Shown: positions 1 through 9,026 of the stretch, piece after piece
How the letters are laid out: the number at the start of each line of letters is the position of its first letter
How positions within the stretch are numbered: position 1 is the first letter of the stretch
Origin: Stagnihabitans sp038231395
GTDB lineage: Bacteria > Pseudomonadota > Alphaproteobacteria > Rhodobacterales > Rhodobacteraceae
Assembly (NCBI GenBank): GCA_038231395.1
Contig: JBBRLL010000008.1
Span: 1 to 64,000 of the forward strand
DNA: 64,000 bases
Direction: 5' to 3'
Notes under the pieces: model-generated
The model's database searches: none
What the model was told of the DNA's origin: nothing
The model's input: only the letters and a program-made list of their open reading frames with translations
Made by a program: the position numbers and the translations under genes

Positions 1-140
1 CTGATCGAGAACTTTTTCGGAAAACTCAAGGAATTCAGAGGCGTCGCAACCCGCTATTGCAAAACCGACGAAAGCTTCACCGCCTTCATCTCTCTCGCCG
101 CAACCGTGATTGGAACAAGATGAACGTCAACAGACCCTAG
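1..140 (+). mobile_element. IS5-type insertion sequence, 3' end (partial at window edge)
   Basis: The first 123 bases encode the last 40 residues of a transposase that entered from outside the window, ending in TGA at 121-123. The reading LIENFFGKLKEF...RGVATRYCKTDESF, then a hydrophobic LAA tail, is the usual C-terminus of IS5-family (IS427-like) DDE transposases, including the YREK-like region that holds the catalytic Glu. The bases that follow (about 124-140, ending CAGACCCTAG) look like the terminal inverted repeat plus a CTAG target site; that boundary is inferred because the other end is not visible. The element ends about 34 bp before the next gene start. Confidence 0.75.
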
Positions 141-173
141 GTCAAAAATGTTCCGGGACGTCAGGAGGGTTCG

Positions 174-1040
174 GTGGTGCAGCCAGCAGATGACCAAAGG
201 ACGCTGGTCTCCACCGGGTGGCTGGTAGCCCATCTGGACGATCCTGATCTGCGTGTGCTGGATGGGTCATGGTATCTGCCAACCGCCGCCCGTGACGCCC
301 AAGCGGAGTACGCCATGGGCCATATCCCCGGCGCGCAGTTCTTTGACATTGACGAGATTACGGACCAGCGGTCTTCCCTGCCCCATATGGCGCCGTCGCC
401 AGAAGAATTCGCCGCCCAAATGCGCGCAATGGGGGTTGGCGATGGCCATCAGGTCGTGATTTACGACGGCTCCGGCCTGTTTTCCGCGGCGAGGGTTTGG
501 TGGACCTTCCGGCTGATGGGCAAGGCCGACGTCGCGGTCCTGGACGGCGGGCTGCCAAAATGGCGGTCCGAGGAACGTGCGATTTCAGCCCTGCCCACGC
601 TTGTCAAAGACGGTATCCTGACCCCGAAGCGCCAGAACCAGTGGGTCAAGGATGTGACCCAGGTCGCCCGCGCCGCCAATCGGGGCGAGGCGGTGATTGT
701 CGATGCGCGATCCGCCGCCCGCTTTTCCGGTGATGCGCCTGAACCCCGCCCCGGACTGCGCTCCGGTCACATTCCGGGGTCGCGCAGCGTGCCATACACC
801 GCTGTCCTGAACGCCGACGGCACCATGAAACCGGTGCTCGAACTGGTGCAGGTGTTCCAATCCGCCGGAGTCGATCTTGGCCGGCCCATCATCACCACCT
901 GCGGCTCTGGCGTTACTGCCGCGATCCTTTCGCTCGTCCTCGAACGGGTCGGCCACAAAGACCACGCGCTTTATGACGGATCGTGGTCTGAATGGGGCTT
1001 GCGTGACGACCTCGCGATTGAAAAAGGCCCGCCACGCTAA
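174..1040 (+). CDS. sseA: 3-mercaptopyruvate sulfurtransferase (rhodanese family)
   Basis: This cytoplasmic enzyme would transfer sulfur from 3-mercaptopyruvate to an acceptor such as thioredoxin or cyanide, in cysteine catabolism. The 288-residue protein has two rhodanese domains: an inactive N-terminal half (about 10-135) and a catalytic half (about 160-285) with the active loop CGSGVTA, Cys243 by this numbering. That loop separates mercaptopyruvate transferases from thiosulfate rhodaneses. The GTG at 174 follows AGGAGGG at 163-169; a second GTG at 177 is equally possible. The upstream neighbour is an IS end, so the native promoter may have been displaced. The aminotransferase gene follows after 86 bp and may be co-transcribed. 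Confidence 0.9.
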   Translation: MVQPADDQRTLVSTGWLVAHLDDPDLRVLDGSWYLPTAARDAQAEYAMGHIPGAQFFDIDEITDQRSSLPHMAPSPEEFAAQMRAMGVGDGHQVVIYDGSGLFSAARVWWTFRLMGKADVAVLDGGLPKWRSEERAISALPTLVKDGILTPKRQNQWVKDVTQVARAANRGEAVIVDARSAARFSGDAPEPRPGLRSGHIPGSRSVPYTAVLNADGTMKPVLELVQVFQSAGVDLGRPIITTCGSGVTAAILSLVLERVGHKDHALYDGSWSEWGLRDDLAIEKGPPR

Positions 1041-1126
1041 AACCGCCGCTCTTGGGCGTTGCCCGAAAAAGACGCCGACGTTATGCCCGGCACAAACTTG
1101 GGCGCAAAAACTGACAAGGAAAGACC

Positions 1127-2305
1127 ATGCTGGAAACCCTGACCCCACAGCCGCAGGACAAAATCCTGCAACTGATCAGCCTGTACCGCGATGACCCGCG
1201 CCCGGTGAAAATCGACCTTGGCGTTGGCGTGTACAAAGACGCGACCGGCCTGACCCCGGTGATGCGCGCCGTCAAGGCTGCCGAGAAAAAGCTGTGGGAG
1301 ACAGAGACCACCAAGACCTATACCGGGCTGGCCGGTGAGCCCGCCTTTAACGCCGCCCTGACCACCCTGATCCTTGGAACCGGTTACACCGACCGAGCCG
1401 CCTCAGTCGCCACGCCGGGCGGCACCGGGGCCATCCGTCAGGCGCTTGAACTGATCAACCTTGCCGACCGCCATGCCACCGTCTGGCTGTCAAATCCGAC
1501 CTGGCCCAACCACCCTTCGATCCTCAAATACCTCGGGATGAAAATGGCCGAATACCGCTATTTTGATGCGCAGACACGGGGGATCGACTTTGACGGGCTG
1601 AAATCGGACCTCGCCCGCGTGGCGAAAGGCGATGTCGTCCTGCTGCACGGCTGCTGCCACAATCCGACCGGCGCCAACCTGTCCGGTGCGCAATGGGCCG
1701 AGGTAGCCGATATCCTTGCCGCCAAAGGTGCCATACCCTTCATCGACCTCGCCTATCAGGGCTTTGGCGACGGGCTTGAAGCAGATGCCGAAGCCACCCG
1801 CCTGATTGCCAGCCGTTTCCCTGAGGTGCTGATCGCCGCCTCTTGCAGCAAGAACTTCGGCATTTACCGCGAGCGGACCGGAATTCTGATCGCCCTGACC
1901 GAGCCGTCACGCAAAGCCATCGTTCAAGGCAACCTGAACTTCCTGAACCGGCAGAATTTTTCCTTCCCGCCCGATCACGGCGCGCGTCTGGTCACCATGA
2001 TCCTTGAAGACGCCACCCTGACCGCTGACTGGAAGGCGGAGCTGGAGGAGGTGCGGCTGAACATGCTGACCCTGCGCCTGACCCTGGCGGAGGAGCTGCG
2101 CCGCGCCACCAACTCTGACCGCTACGATTTCATAGCCCACCATCGCGGCATGTTCTCTCGCATCGGGCTGTCAGAAGCGCAGGTCGCAGAATTGCGCGAC
2201 AAACACGCCATATACATGGTGGGCGACAGCCGGATCAACATCGCAGGGCTCAATACCACGACCGTGCCGATCCTTGCACAAGCCATCGCAGCGGTTGGCG
2301 GCTGA
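1127..2305 (+). CDS. aromatic amino acid / aspartate aminotransferase (class I)
   Basis: This PLP-dependent transaminase of the TyrB/AspC type has 392 residues, the normal family length. The pyridoxal lysine is K242 in the motif SCSKNFGIYRERTG, which is diagnostic of the subgroup Ia aspartate/aromatic transaminases. Upstream residues include the substrate-side SNPTWPNH and the HGCCHNPTG loop. The start ATG is preceded by AAGGAAAG. The family interconverts aspartate, phenylalanine and tyrosine with their 2-oxo acids using 2-oxoglutarate/glutamate. Sequence alone does not settle aspartate versus aromatic preference. Lying after a mercaptopyruvate sulfurtransferase, it could also transaminate cysteine to mercaptopyruvate, which is inference from context. 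Confidence 0.9.
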   Translation: MLETLTPQPQDKILQLISLYRDDPRPVKIDLGVGVYKDATGLTPVMRAVKAAEKKLWETETTKTYTGLAGEPAFNAALTTLILGTGYTDRAASVATPGGTGAIRQALELINLADRHATVWLSNPTWPNHPSILKYLGMKMAEYRYFDAQTRGIDFDGLKSDLARVAKGDVVLLHGCCHNPTGANLSGAQWAEVADILAAKGAIPFIDLAYQGFGDGLEADAEATRLIASRFPEVLIAASCSKNFGIYRERTGILIALTEPSRKAIVQGNLNFLNRQNFSFPPDHGARLVTMILEDATLTADWKAELEEVRLNMLTLRLTLAEELRRATNSDRYDFIAHHRGMFSRIGLSEAQVAELRDKHAIYMVGDSRINIAGLNTTTVPILAQAIAAVGG

Positions 2306-2499
2306 TCCGTTCATCTGCTCCCGAATATCCCACGGTGGTTTGGAAGGTGTGAAACACCCCGACCCATCAGGCGCTCTCTCCACCGGCGCGTTGCGTCAAC
2401 ACATGGTTGCGTCGTTTTCCCGCTATGCCCGAGGGTCCGCGCGTGATTGACTGATCATTGCTTGAGGCGGCACGGCCTTGGCATCCGGGGAGGACAATG

Positions 2500-3819
2500 A
2501 TGGCACGTCATGCAAAACGCATCACCGCTGAAGAGGCCGCCGGCCTGGTGCAGTCCGGCATGTGGCTCGACTTTGGCGCGGTTCTGGGCCAGCCTGACGC
2601 GTTTGACACCGCTTTGGCCAAACGCATCGGCGCTTTAAGCAATATCCGCGTGCGGTCCTGCCTGTCGACCCGTCCGCGCGCGGTGTTGGAGGCTGACCCG
2701 AACGGCGACCACGTTTACTGGTTCTCCACCCATTTTTCCGGCTATGACCGTCGCAAGCATGACGAGGCGATAGCGCATTATCTGCCGGTTCATCTGGGAG
2801 AGATCCCTGACTATTACCGGCGTTTCATCGACCCGGTGGACATCGCGGTGTTCAAGACCGCGCCGATGGATGCCGATGGGTATTTCAACTTCGGCCCCTC
2901 CAACCTGTGGATGCGGGCGCTGGTTGAACGCGCCAAGCTGGTGATTGTAGAGGAATGTGCCGCCCTGCCTTACGTGATGGGGGTGGGCTGCGGCGTTCAT
3001 CTTTCAGAAATCGACTATATCATTCCGGGCGACGGCAAACCGATGACCGAATTGCCCAAGCCGGTGGCTACGGACGTGGACCGCGCGGTGGCCCGGCTGA
3101 TCGCTGCCGAGATTGAGGATGGCGCCTGCCTGCAAATCGGCATCGGCGGCATGCCAAATGCGGTGTGTTCGCTTTTGGCCGAAAGCCCGATCAAAGACCT
3201 TGGGATTCATACTGAAATGATGACGGACGGGATCGTAGACCTGTACCGGTCCGGACGGATCACCGGGGCGAAAAAGCAGATCAATCAGGGCAAGATGGTC
3301 TGCACCTTCGCCCTTGGCGCGCAATACCTTTATGACTTCATCGACCACAACCCGGAGGTGGAGTTTCACCCGGTCGATTACACCAATATCCCCCATATCA
3401 TCCTGCAAAACGACAACGTGGCCGCGATCAACAATACGACCCAGATGGATTTGCAAGGGCAGGCGGCCTCGGAGTCCGACGGCTTTCGGCATATCTCGGG
3501 CACCGGCGGTCAAAGCCAGTTTGTACGGGGGTCCTATGCCTCCAAGGGTGGCAAAAGCTTTGTCTGCCTCGCCTCGACCTATGACAAGAAAGGCGAGCGT
3601 AAAAGCCGGATCGTCACGGCCCTGACCCGAGGCAACATCGTCACCACGCCGCGCACCGACATGATGTATGTGGTGACCGAGTTCGGCATGGTCAACCTGA
3701 AAGGGCGGACTGTGGCGGAACGGGCCAAGCTTCTGATCTCCATCGCACATCCCGATTTTCGGGAAGAGCTTTCGCGCGATGCCCATCACCACCATCTGAT
3801 CCCGCGCGGGTTTTTCTGA
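2500..3819 (+). CDS. acetyl-CoA hydrolase/transferase family (4-hydroxybutyrate CoA-transferase-like)
   Basis: This is a family I CoA-transferase of about 439 residues. It moves CoA between an acyl-CoA and a free acid such as acetate, butyrate or 4-hydroxybutyrate, through a glutamyl-CoA thioester. The likely catalytic Glu is E239 in the motif HTEMMTDG, and the oxyanion loop IGIGGMPNAV lies about 30 residues earlier. The start is chosen at ATG 2500 because GGGGAGGA sits at 2487-2494; an ATG at 2497 is directly adjacent. It is preceded by about 190 bp in which I see no gene. The exact acyl substrate cannot be read from the sequence. Confidence 0.85.
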   Translation: MARHAKRITAEEAAGLVQSGMWLDFGAVLGQPDAFDTALAKRIGALSNIRVRSCLSTRPRAVLEADPNGDHVYWFSTHFSGYDRRKHDEAIAHYLPVHLGEIPDYYRRFIDPVDIAVFKTAPMDADGYFNFGPSNLWMRALVERAKLVIVEECAALPYVMGVGCGVHLSEIDYIIPGDGKPMTELPKPVATDVDRAVARLIAAEIEDGACLQIGIGGMPNAVCSLLAESPIKDLGIHTEMMTDGIVDLYRSGRITGAKKQINQGKMVCTFALGAQYLYDFIDHNPEVEFHPVDYTNIPHIILQNDNVAAINNTTQMDLQGQAASESDGFRHISGTGGQSQFVRGSYASKGGKSFVCLASTYDKKGERKSRIVTALTRGNIVTTPRTDMMYVVTEFGMVNLKGRTVAERAKLLISIAHPDFREELSRDAHHHHLIPRGFF

Positions 3820-3842
3820 GACCATCAGAAATGGGCGTGGAA

Positions 3843-3867
3843 GATGGGCAGATTGCCCATCCTACCC
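3843..3867. repeat. dispersed palindromic intergenic repeat, copy 1
   Basis: The core GATGGGCAGATTGCCCATC (3843-3861) can fold into an 8-bp stem with a 3-nt loop, and is followed by CTACCC. The reverse complement of 3843-3866 matches 55102-55125 over 24 bases. Both copies lie between the 3' ends of convergent genes, here the CoA-transferase and amtB. This suggests a mobile repeat or a shared bidirectional terminator. Confidence 0.75.
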
Positions 3868-3902
3868 TGGGCCAAAGGCAGCTTTTACGGCAGCGTCGCA
3901 TG

Positions 3903-3938
3903 AAAAAACGGCCTGCGCAGGGAGGGTGCGCAGGCCGT
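3903..3938 (-). terminator. Rho-independent terminator of glnK-amtB
   Basis: A perfect 12-bp inverted repeat pairs 3908-3919 with 3927-3938 around a 7-nt loop. On the minus strand the GC-rich stem is followed directly by a run of six T (3908-3903). It lies about 50 bp beyond the amtB stop codon, where an intrinsic terminator is expected. Confidence 0.9.
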
Positions 3939-3986
3939 CCGCAGTGACCGGGGCGGGGGAGGATCCGCCACGGTGCGGTTCGCGTG

Positions 3987-5408
3987 TCACATGTTGTAGG
4001 CGTTCTCGCCGTGCGAAGTCTGGTCCAGACCCTGACGTTCATCCTCAACCGTCGGTCGCAGGCCAAAGACCTTGTCGATGACGAAGAACAGGACCAGAGA
4101 CACCCCGCCCGACCAGAGCAGCGTCACCATCACCGCTTTGAACTGGGCGTAAAGTTGGGTGCCCATGTCCCAAGCGCCGGCAACCGCCGGGAACTGCGTG
4201 TAATCGACCCAACCCTGACCTCCAAGGCCGGGTGCGGCCAGAACGCCGGTCATCATCGCGCCGAAGATGCCGCCGATGCAGTGGACCCCGAACACGTCCA
4301 GACTGTCGTCATAGTTGAACCGGGATTTCACCACCGAAACGAAGGTGTAGCAGAGTGGCGACACCAGAAGGCCCAGCACGATCGACCCCATCGGACCCGC
4401 ATAGCCCGAAGCCGGTGTAACCGCGACCAAGCCAGCGACAGCGCCCGACACCGCACCCAGCAGAGAGGGGCGGCCATGGCGCAGTTGCTCGACGAGGCTC
4501 CACGACAGGGCAGCAGCAGCGGTGGCGACGAAGGTGTTGATGAAGGCAAGGGCTGCCAGACCGTTCGCCTCCAGGTTGGAACCGGCATTGAAGCCGAACC
4601 AGCCGACCCACAGCATGGAGGCGCCAATCATCGTCATGGTCAGCGAATGGGGCGACATGTTTTCCTTGCCGTAGCCCGTGCGCTTGCCGATCACCAGACA
4701 GCCCATCAGGCCTGCAATCCCGGCGTTGATGTGCACAACCGTGCCGCCAGCGAAGTCCAAAGCACCCCAGCCCCAGACCAACCCATAGTCAGCCTCTTGG
4801 CCCGGGTTCGTCAGGAAGTCCGGTCCGGCCCAGTACCACACCATATGCGCCACCGGGAAGTAGACGATGGTGACCCAGAGGCCACAGAACAGCATCAGCG
4901 GCCAGAATTTGATCCGCTCGGCAAAGGCACCGACAATCAGCGCCGGTGTGATGCAGGCGAAGGTCATCTGGAAGATGACGTAGGCGTATTCCGGGATATA
5001 GACGTTGTTGGAAAAGGTCGCGGCATAGCTTGACGCCGAAACGCCCATCAGGAAGGCCTTCGACAACCCGCCCACGTAGGGCGACCCACCGGTGAAGGCC
5101 AGCGAATAGCCGTAGACGCACCAGATGATGGCAACCATCGACACGATCATGAAGACCTGCATCAGCACGCTGAGCATGTTCTTGCTGCGGACAAGGCCAC
5201 CGTAAAACAGCCCCAGTGCCGGGACCGACATCAGCAGGACCAGCGCCGAGGATACCAGCATCCAGGTCGTGTCGCCCTTGTTCACCATGCCCGCCATCGC
5301 CGTGGCATCGGGCGCCTTTATCATATCAGCATAAGCCGCCAACGGCAGGCTGGCGAGAATTGCGGCAACCCCGGCCCCAACCCCCGCAAATTTCGTCACT
5401 CTGTTCAT
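3987..5408 (-). CDS. amtB: ammonium transporter Amt
   Basis: This inner-membrane ammonia/ammonium channel has 473 residues. It has a cleavable-looking hydrophobic N-terminus ending near AAYADM, then about 11 membrane segments. Family hallmarks visible are GLFYGGLVR in the first core helix, DFAGGTVVHINAGIAGL with the first pore histidine, and FGVHCIGGIFGAMMTG with the second pore histidine. ATG 5408 is chosen over an in-frame GTG six bases upstream; GGGGAAGAAG precedes both. It lies 27 bp after glnK in the conserved glnK-amtB order, and GlnK is expected to plug this channel when nitrogen is plentiful. A strong terminator closes the operon. Confidence 0.96.
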   Translation of the reverse strand: MNRVTKFAGVGAGVAAILASLPLAAYADMIKAPDATAMAGMVNKGDTTWMLVSSALVLLMSVPALGLFYGGLVRSKNMLSVLMQVFMIVSMVAIIWCVYGYSLAFTGGSPYVGGLSKAFLMGVSASSYAATFSNNVYIPEYAYVIFQMTFACITPALIVGAFAERIKFWPLMLFCGLWVTIVYFPVAHMVWYWAGPDFLTNPGQEADYGLVWGWGALDFAGGTVVHINAGIAGLMGCLVIGKRTGYGKENMSPHSLTMTMIGASMLWVGWFGFNAGSNLEANGLAALAFINTFVATAAAALSWSLVEQLRHGRPSLLGAVSGAVAGLVAVTPASGYAGPMGSIVLGLLVSPLCYTFVSVVKSRFNYDDSLDVFGVHCIGGIFGAMMTGVLAAPGLGGQGWVDYTQFPAVAGAWDMGTQLYAQFKAVMVTLLWSGGVSLVLFFVIDKVFGLRPTVEDERQGLDQTSHGENAYNM

Positions 5409-5435
5409 TTTCACTTCTTCCCCTACCCCAGACGC

Positions 5436-5774
5436 TTACAGCGCATCATCATTGGTTTCGCCGGTGCGCACCCGCACCGCCTGGCTCACGTCGATCACGA
5501 AAATCTTGCCGTCACCGATCTTGCCGGTCCGGGCGGTCTTGGTGATCGTGTCGACAACCTGATCTGCAAGGCTGTCGGCCACCACGATCTCCAGCCGCAT
5601 TTTCGGCACGAAGTTCACGGCGTATTCTGCCCCGCGATAAATCTCGGTATGGCCCGATTGCAGACCGAAGCCCTTGATCTCGGTGACCATCATCCCGCGC
5701 ACGCCAATAACGGTCAGCGCCTCTCGCACTTCCTCAAGCTTGAACGGCTTGATTGCCGCAATGATGAGTTTCAC
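5436..5774 (-). CDS. glnK: nitrogen regulatory protein P-II (GlnK type)
   Basis: This 112-residue trimeric signal protein senses 2-oxoglutarate and ATP/ADP and is modified by uridylylation. It has the T-loop with the modification tyrosine at position 51 (RGAEYAVNF) and the C-terminal signature region TGKIGDGKIFV. The start is a GTG at 5774, placed by family alignment (MKLIIAAIKPFKLEEVREAL) and supported by AAAGGGG just upstream. Extending the frame further upstream gives sequence unrelated to the family. Linkage to amtB argues for the GlnK rather than the GlnB role. Nitrogen-limited, NtrC-dependent expression is expected from related bacteria. Confidence 0.95.
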   Translation of the reverse strand: MKLIIAAIKPFKLEEVREALTVIGVRGMMVTEIKGFGLQSGHTEIYRGAEYAVNFVPKMRLEIVVADSLADQVVDTITKTARTGKIGDGKIFVIDVSQAVRVRTGETNDDAL

Positions 5775-5886
5775 GTCGCACCCCTTTCCCCTTAGGCGGA
5801 CTTCTTCAGCCCTTGCTGCTATGGGGGGTCTTTCGCGGTTGCAGCACAAGTTTGCGACGGCCCAAAATCCGGGCGAAACCATCAGA

Positions 5887-5909
5887 TTGCACAATTTTTG
5901 CACTTTTTG
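5887..5909 (-). promoter_or_regulatory. candidate regulator-binding direct repeats upstream of glnK
   Basis: On the minus strand two GTGCAA hexamers occur as direct repeats 11 bp apart (one helical turn), preceded by a related TGCAAAAA. They lie about 115-135 bp before the glnK start, where NtrC-type enhancer sites are typical. The elements do not match the enteric NtrC palindrome, so the assignment is a guess from position and spacing. Confidence 0.3.
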
Positions 5910-6042
5910 CAGCAATCGCCTAATATTTAAGCATAACGAAACGCGAATCGGTTGAAGCCCAGTCTCCACATTCCTCAAAAATCCGGTTAGGCTTAGGTCC
6001 AACAAGCCCGGAACGGGCGTTTATGACAGGCGAGGGCGCAGG

Positions 6043-8205
6043 ATGGCATCGACGGGCAAGCGGCGGCCGATGGTCGCGGACAAGCGCTACGCTGGCGGGT
6101 TCGCAGCCAAAGCAACCAGTGGCGGCAAAACCCCCTCCGGCCCCCCCGCCAAACCCGCAACCAGACGCGCCACCCCGCGCCGCACGCCGCGCAGGCATGG
6201 GTTGATCACACGCTTTTTCCTGTTCATCTGGCGGATCGTCTGGGGCATCTTCTGGCGCGTCTCGGTGGTCGGCGGGTTGATCCTGGGATGCGGTGTTCTT
6301 TATTTCTACGTGCAACTGCCGCCTGTCGCCAACTTGATCGACGGGCGCGCGCGGGGGTCGGTGACGATGCTGGACGCCACAGACAAGGTTTTCGCCTGGC
6401 GGGGAGAGACTTTTGGCGGGCAGGTTACCCCGAAGACCGTCTCGCCAAATCTGCTGCACGCCATCATCGCCACCGAGGACAAGCGCTTTTATTCCCACTT
6501 CGGCATCAGTCCGCGCGGCATCATTTCTGCCGTTGTGATCAACCTGCATGCCGGGCGGGGCGCGTTTGAGGGCAACGGCGGATCAACCATCACCCAGCAG
6601 ACTGCCAAGCTTTTGTGCCTTGGCGTCGCCTATGACCCGAGGATCTGGAAGACAGAAACCCTGTACGAGGACGACTGCCGTTCGGGCGGTTTGGTGCGCA
6701 AGATCAAAGAGGTGCCTTACGCCATTGCGATGGAAGTCAAATACACCAAGGACGAGATCCTGACGATCTACTTCAACCGCGCTTACTTGGGGGCGGGCAC
6801 GCGCGGGTTTGAGGCGGCAGCGCAGCGCTATTTCGGCAAGTCGGCGGCCAACCTTTCCCCGGCAGAGGCGGCGATGCTGGCAGGGCTGTTGAAGGCTCCG
6901 TCGAAATACGCGCCCACCAACAACCTGCAACGCGCGCAGGACAGGGGGGCTGTGATTGTCGGGCTGATGCAGGATCAGGGTTATCTGACCAAGGCGGTGG
7001 CCGATGACGCGCTGGCCCATCCCGCCGTGCTGTCGGGTGCCGCAGCCCAAAACGCCGGCGGGGCTTTTGCCGATTGGGTGATGGAGGGGACGCCCGCTTA
7101 CCTTGGCCGCGACACGACCGAGGATGTGATCATCAAGACCACCATCGACCCGCGCCTGCAAAAAGCGGCGGAAGATGCCTTGACGGCGATCTTCACCTCA
7201 AAGCTGAAGGATGGCTCCAACGCGCAGGCAGCAATTGTGGTGATGAGCGCGGATGGCGCCGTGCGGGCCATGGTGGGCGGGCGCAATCTGCCACAGGCGG
7301 GCAGTTTCAACCGCGCCACGCAGGCGCTGCGGCAAACCGGATCAAGCTTTAAACCCTTCGTTTACGCAGCCGCACTGGACAAGGGGATGAGCCCCTATGA
7401 CACGGTGGACGACAGCCCGCTGACCATCAACATCAAAGGCTCCGGCCCATGGACGCCTGACAATTATGATCATCAATTCAAAGGGGTAATCCCCCTTGTG
7501 CAAGCCATGCGCGAAAGCCGCAACGTGCCGGCGGTGAAGGTCTCCGAACTGGTCGGTCGGGATTCCGTCCGGGCCGTGGCGCAGGGTTTCGGCATCACGA
7601 CCGATCTTGCAGCAGGTCCGGCGCTGGCGCTTGGCGCGTCGGAGGCCACGTTACTGGAGATGACAGGGGCCTATGCCGGCATTCTGAACGGTGGCACGTC
7701 GGTGGCCCCCTATGGCCTGCGAGAATTGCGGTTGAAGGGCGAGGCTGACCCGCTGATCGGGCCAAGCGGCGGCTTGGGCGAAAGGGTCATCTCGCCAAAA
7801 GCCGACAAGCAGCTGATCTGGATGATGACTCAGGTCATTCAGAACGGCACCGGCGGGCGGGCGGCTTTGGGCGACCGGCCAGTTGCTGGCAAAACCGGTA
7901 CGACATCAGAGGCGCGGGATGCCTGGTTCATCGGTTTCACCGCCGATTATGTCACCGGCGTCTGGATGGGATATGACAACAACACGCCCCTCAAAGGGGT
8001 TACCGGCGGCGGGCTTCCCGCTGAAATCTGGCACGAAACGATGACGCGGGTCGAGGATGGCCTGCCGATCACACCCTTGCCAATGATCGTACCAGAGCAA
8101 AAGTTCCAACCGGCACCAACGTTGCCAGATCAGCCTGTGGCGCAACAACCGGCGAAAGACCCGATCACCGCGATCATTCAGGGAATACTGGGCAAGGGCA
8201 ACTGA
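6043..8205 (+). CDS. bifunctional penicillin-binding protein 1A (class A PBP)
   Basis: This peptidoglycan glycosyltransferase/transpeptidase has 720 residues. A basic, proline-rich cytoplasmic tail (1-53) is followed by a membrane anchor at about 54-92. The glycosyltransferase domain shows the ATEDKRFYSHFG catalytic motif near residue 144 and GGSTITQQ. The transpeptidase domain has the active serine S434 in SSFK, the SRN motif further on, and K617-T-G. Residues 640-720 form a proline-rich tail. The ATG at 6043 is the first plausible start, preceded by the purine-rich GGCGAGGGCGCAGG. It stands alone between the divergent glnK operon and mlaC. Confidence 0.93.
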   Translation: MASTGKRRPMVADKRYAGGFAAKATSGGKTPSGPPAKPATRRATPRRTPRRHGLITRFFLFIWRIVWGIFWRVSVVGGLILGCGVLYFYVQLPPVANLIDGRARGSVTMLDATDKVFAWRGETFGGQVTPKTVSPNLLHAIIATEDKRFYSHFGISPRGIISAVVINLHAGRGAFEGNGGSTITQQTAKLLCLGVAYDPRIWKTETLYEDDCRSGGLVRKIKEVPYAIAMEVKYTKDEILTIYFNRAYLGAGTRGFEAAAQRYFGKSAANLSPAEAAMLAGLLKAPSKYAPTNNLQRAQDRGAVIVGLMQDQGYLTKAVADDALAHPAVLSGAAAQNAGGAFADWVMEGTPAYLGRDTTEDVIIKTTIDPRLQKAAEDALTAIFTSKLKDGSNAQAAIVVMSADGAVRAMVGGRNLPQAGSFNRATQALRQTGSSFKPFVYAAALDKGMSPYDTVDDSPLTINIKGSGPWTPDNYDHQFKGVIPLVQAMRESRNVPAVKVSELVGRDSVRAVAQGFGITTDLAAGPALALGASEATLLEMTGAYAGILNGGTSVAPYGLRELRLKGEADPLIGPSGGLGERVISPKADKQLIWMMTQVIQNGTGGRAALGDRPVAGKTGTTSEARDAWFIGFTADYVTGVWMGYDNNTPLKGVTGGGLPAEIWHETMTRVEDGLPITPLPMIVPEQKFQPAPTLPDQPVAQQPAKDPITAIIQGILGKGN

Positions 8206-8372
8206 CCCTGACGTGGCCAACCTGCGATCTCTTTACGCTCCGGGCAAACATGGGTCGCAGGTCCGGACCGCTTGGGCCTGTTTCGACATGCCGCTGTCAG
8301 GAACGGATTCCCATGCTGACGTCAGATCTACGATTTAGGCGCACGGTGGAACAACCGCCATGCCCACAATGT

Positions 8373-9026
8373 TTAAATCGCGCTCAGGTCAGCGATCAAT
8401 TTGTCGATGTTGCCGCCGTCTTTGTCGAGGATAGAGCCGACCTCGGTCCGCTCTGACGCCAGCATGTTCACACCCTCGATGATGATGTTGAAGAACAGGC
8501 TCTTGCCGGACTTGTCGCCCACCCACCAGCGCAGATCAAACGGCGCCTGCCCTTGCAGGGTGGCGGTCGAGATGACCTCGTAATAGCTTTTGTATGGTTT
8601 GGCGTCGGTCACTTCGATCTTGCCACCAATGAACTCGCGGAAACGGCGGCCGTATTTGCGGCTGATGTAGCCCTGATAAGCCTTGGTGAAAGCCGCCATC
8701 TGCGCGTCGGTGGCGCTTTTGGAGGCGGGCCCCAAGGCAGAGCGGGCAATCGTCGGCACATCGGCATAGGTCGCAAATATCCTTTCGAAGTCACCAAACA
8801 TCTGCGTCTCCGACTTGCCGGAGTTGATGGTGGTGTTCACCTCACCAATCGCCGAATTGATCAGCGCCCGCGACTGTTCAACCGTCAGCGCACGCACCGG
8901 CAGGGCGAAAGCCATAAAACCGGTGCCCGCCGCCAAGCCCGCACCAAAGGCCCGGCGGGTCAAACGAAGAGAGCTTATGCCAGCATCGCCTTGCATAACT
9001 TTGGTCTGCACATCTTTACTTTGCAT
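8373..9026 (-). CDS. mlaC: MlaC-type phospholipid-binding periplasmic protein, Tat-type signal
   Basis: This 217-residue protein of the MlaC/Ttg2D family would carry phospholipids across the periplasm between the outer-membrane lipoprotein MlaA and an inner-membrane MCE transporter. The N-terminus has a twin-arginine motif (LTRRAFGAG) before a hydrophobic stretch ending at VRALT, so Tat export is predicted. The mature part has the family layout, with DVPTIARSALG and GYISRKYGRRF. ATG 9026 is chosen because it overlaps the end of mlaA by 11 bases, indicating translational coupling; an internal ATG at 8996 is an alternative. The mlaFED partners are not in this window. Confidence 0.87.
   Translation of the reverse strand: MQSKDVQTKVMQGDAGISSLRLTRRAFGAGLAAGTGFMAFALPVRALTVEQSRALINSAIGEVNTTINSGKSETQMFGDFERIFATYADVPTIARSALGPASKSATDAQMAAFTKAYQGYISRKYGRRFREFIGGKIEVTDAKPYKSYYEVISTATLQGQAPFDLRWWVGDKSGKSLFFNIIIEGVNMLASERTEVGSILDKDGGNIDKLIADLSAI

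Noticed and set aside
2345..2357. Small hairpin GGTGTGAAACACC after the aminotransferase gene
   Set aside because: The stem is only 5 bp and lacks a T run, so it is not a convincing terminator.
3984..5033. A 349-codon open frame on the plus strand opposite amtB
   Set aside because: Antisense of a confirmed ammonium transporter gene, with no ribosome binding site or domain.
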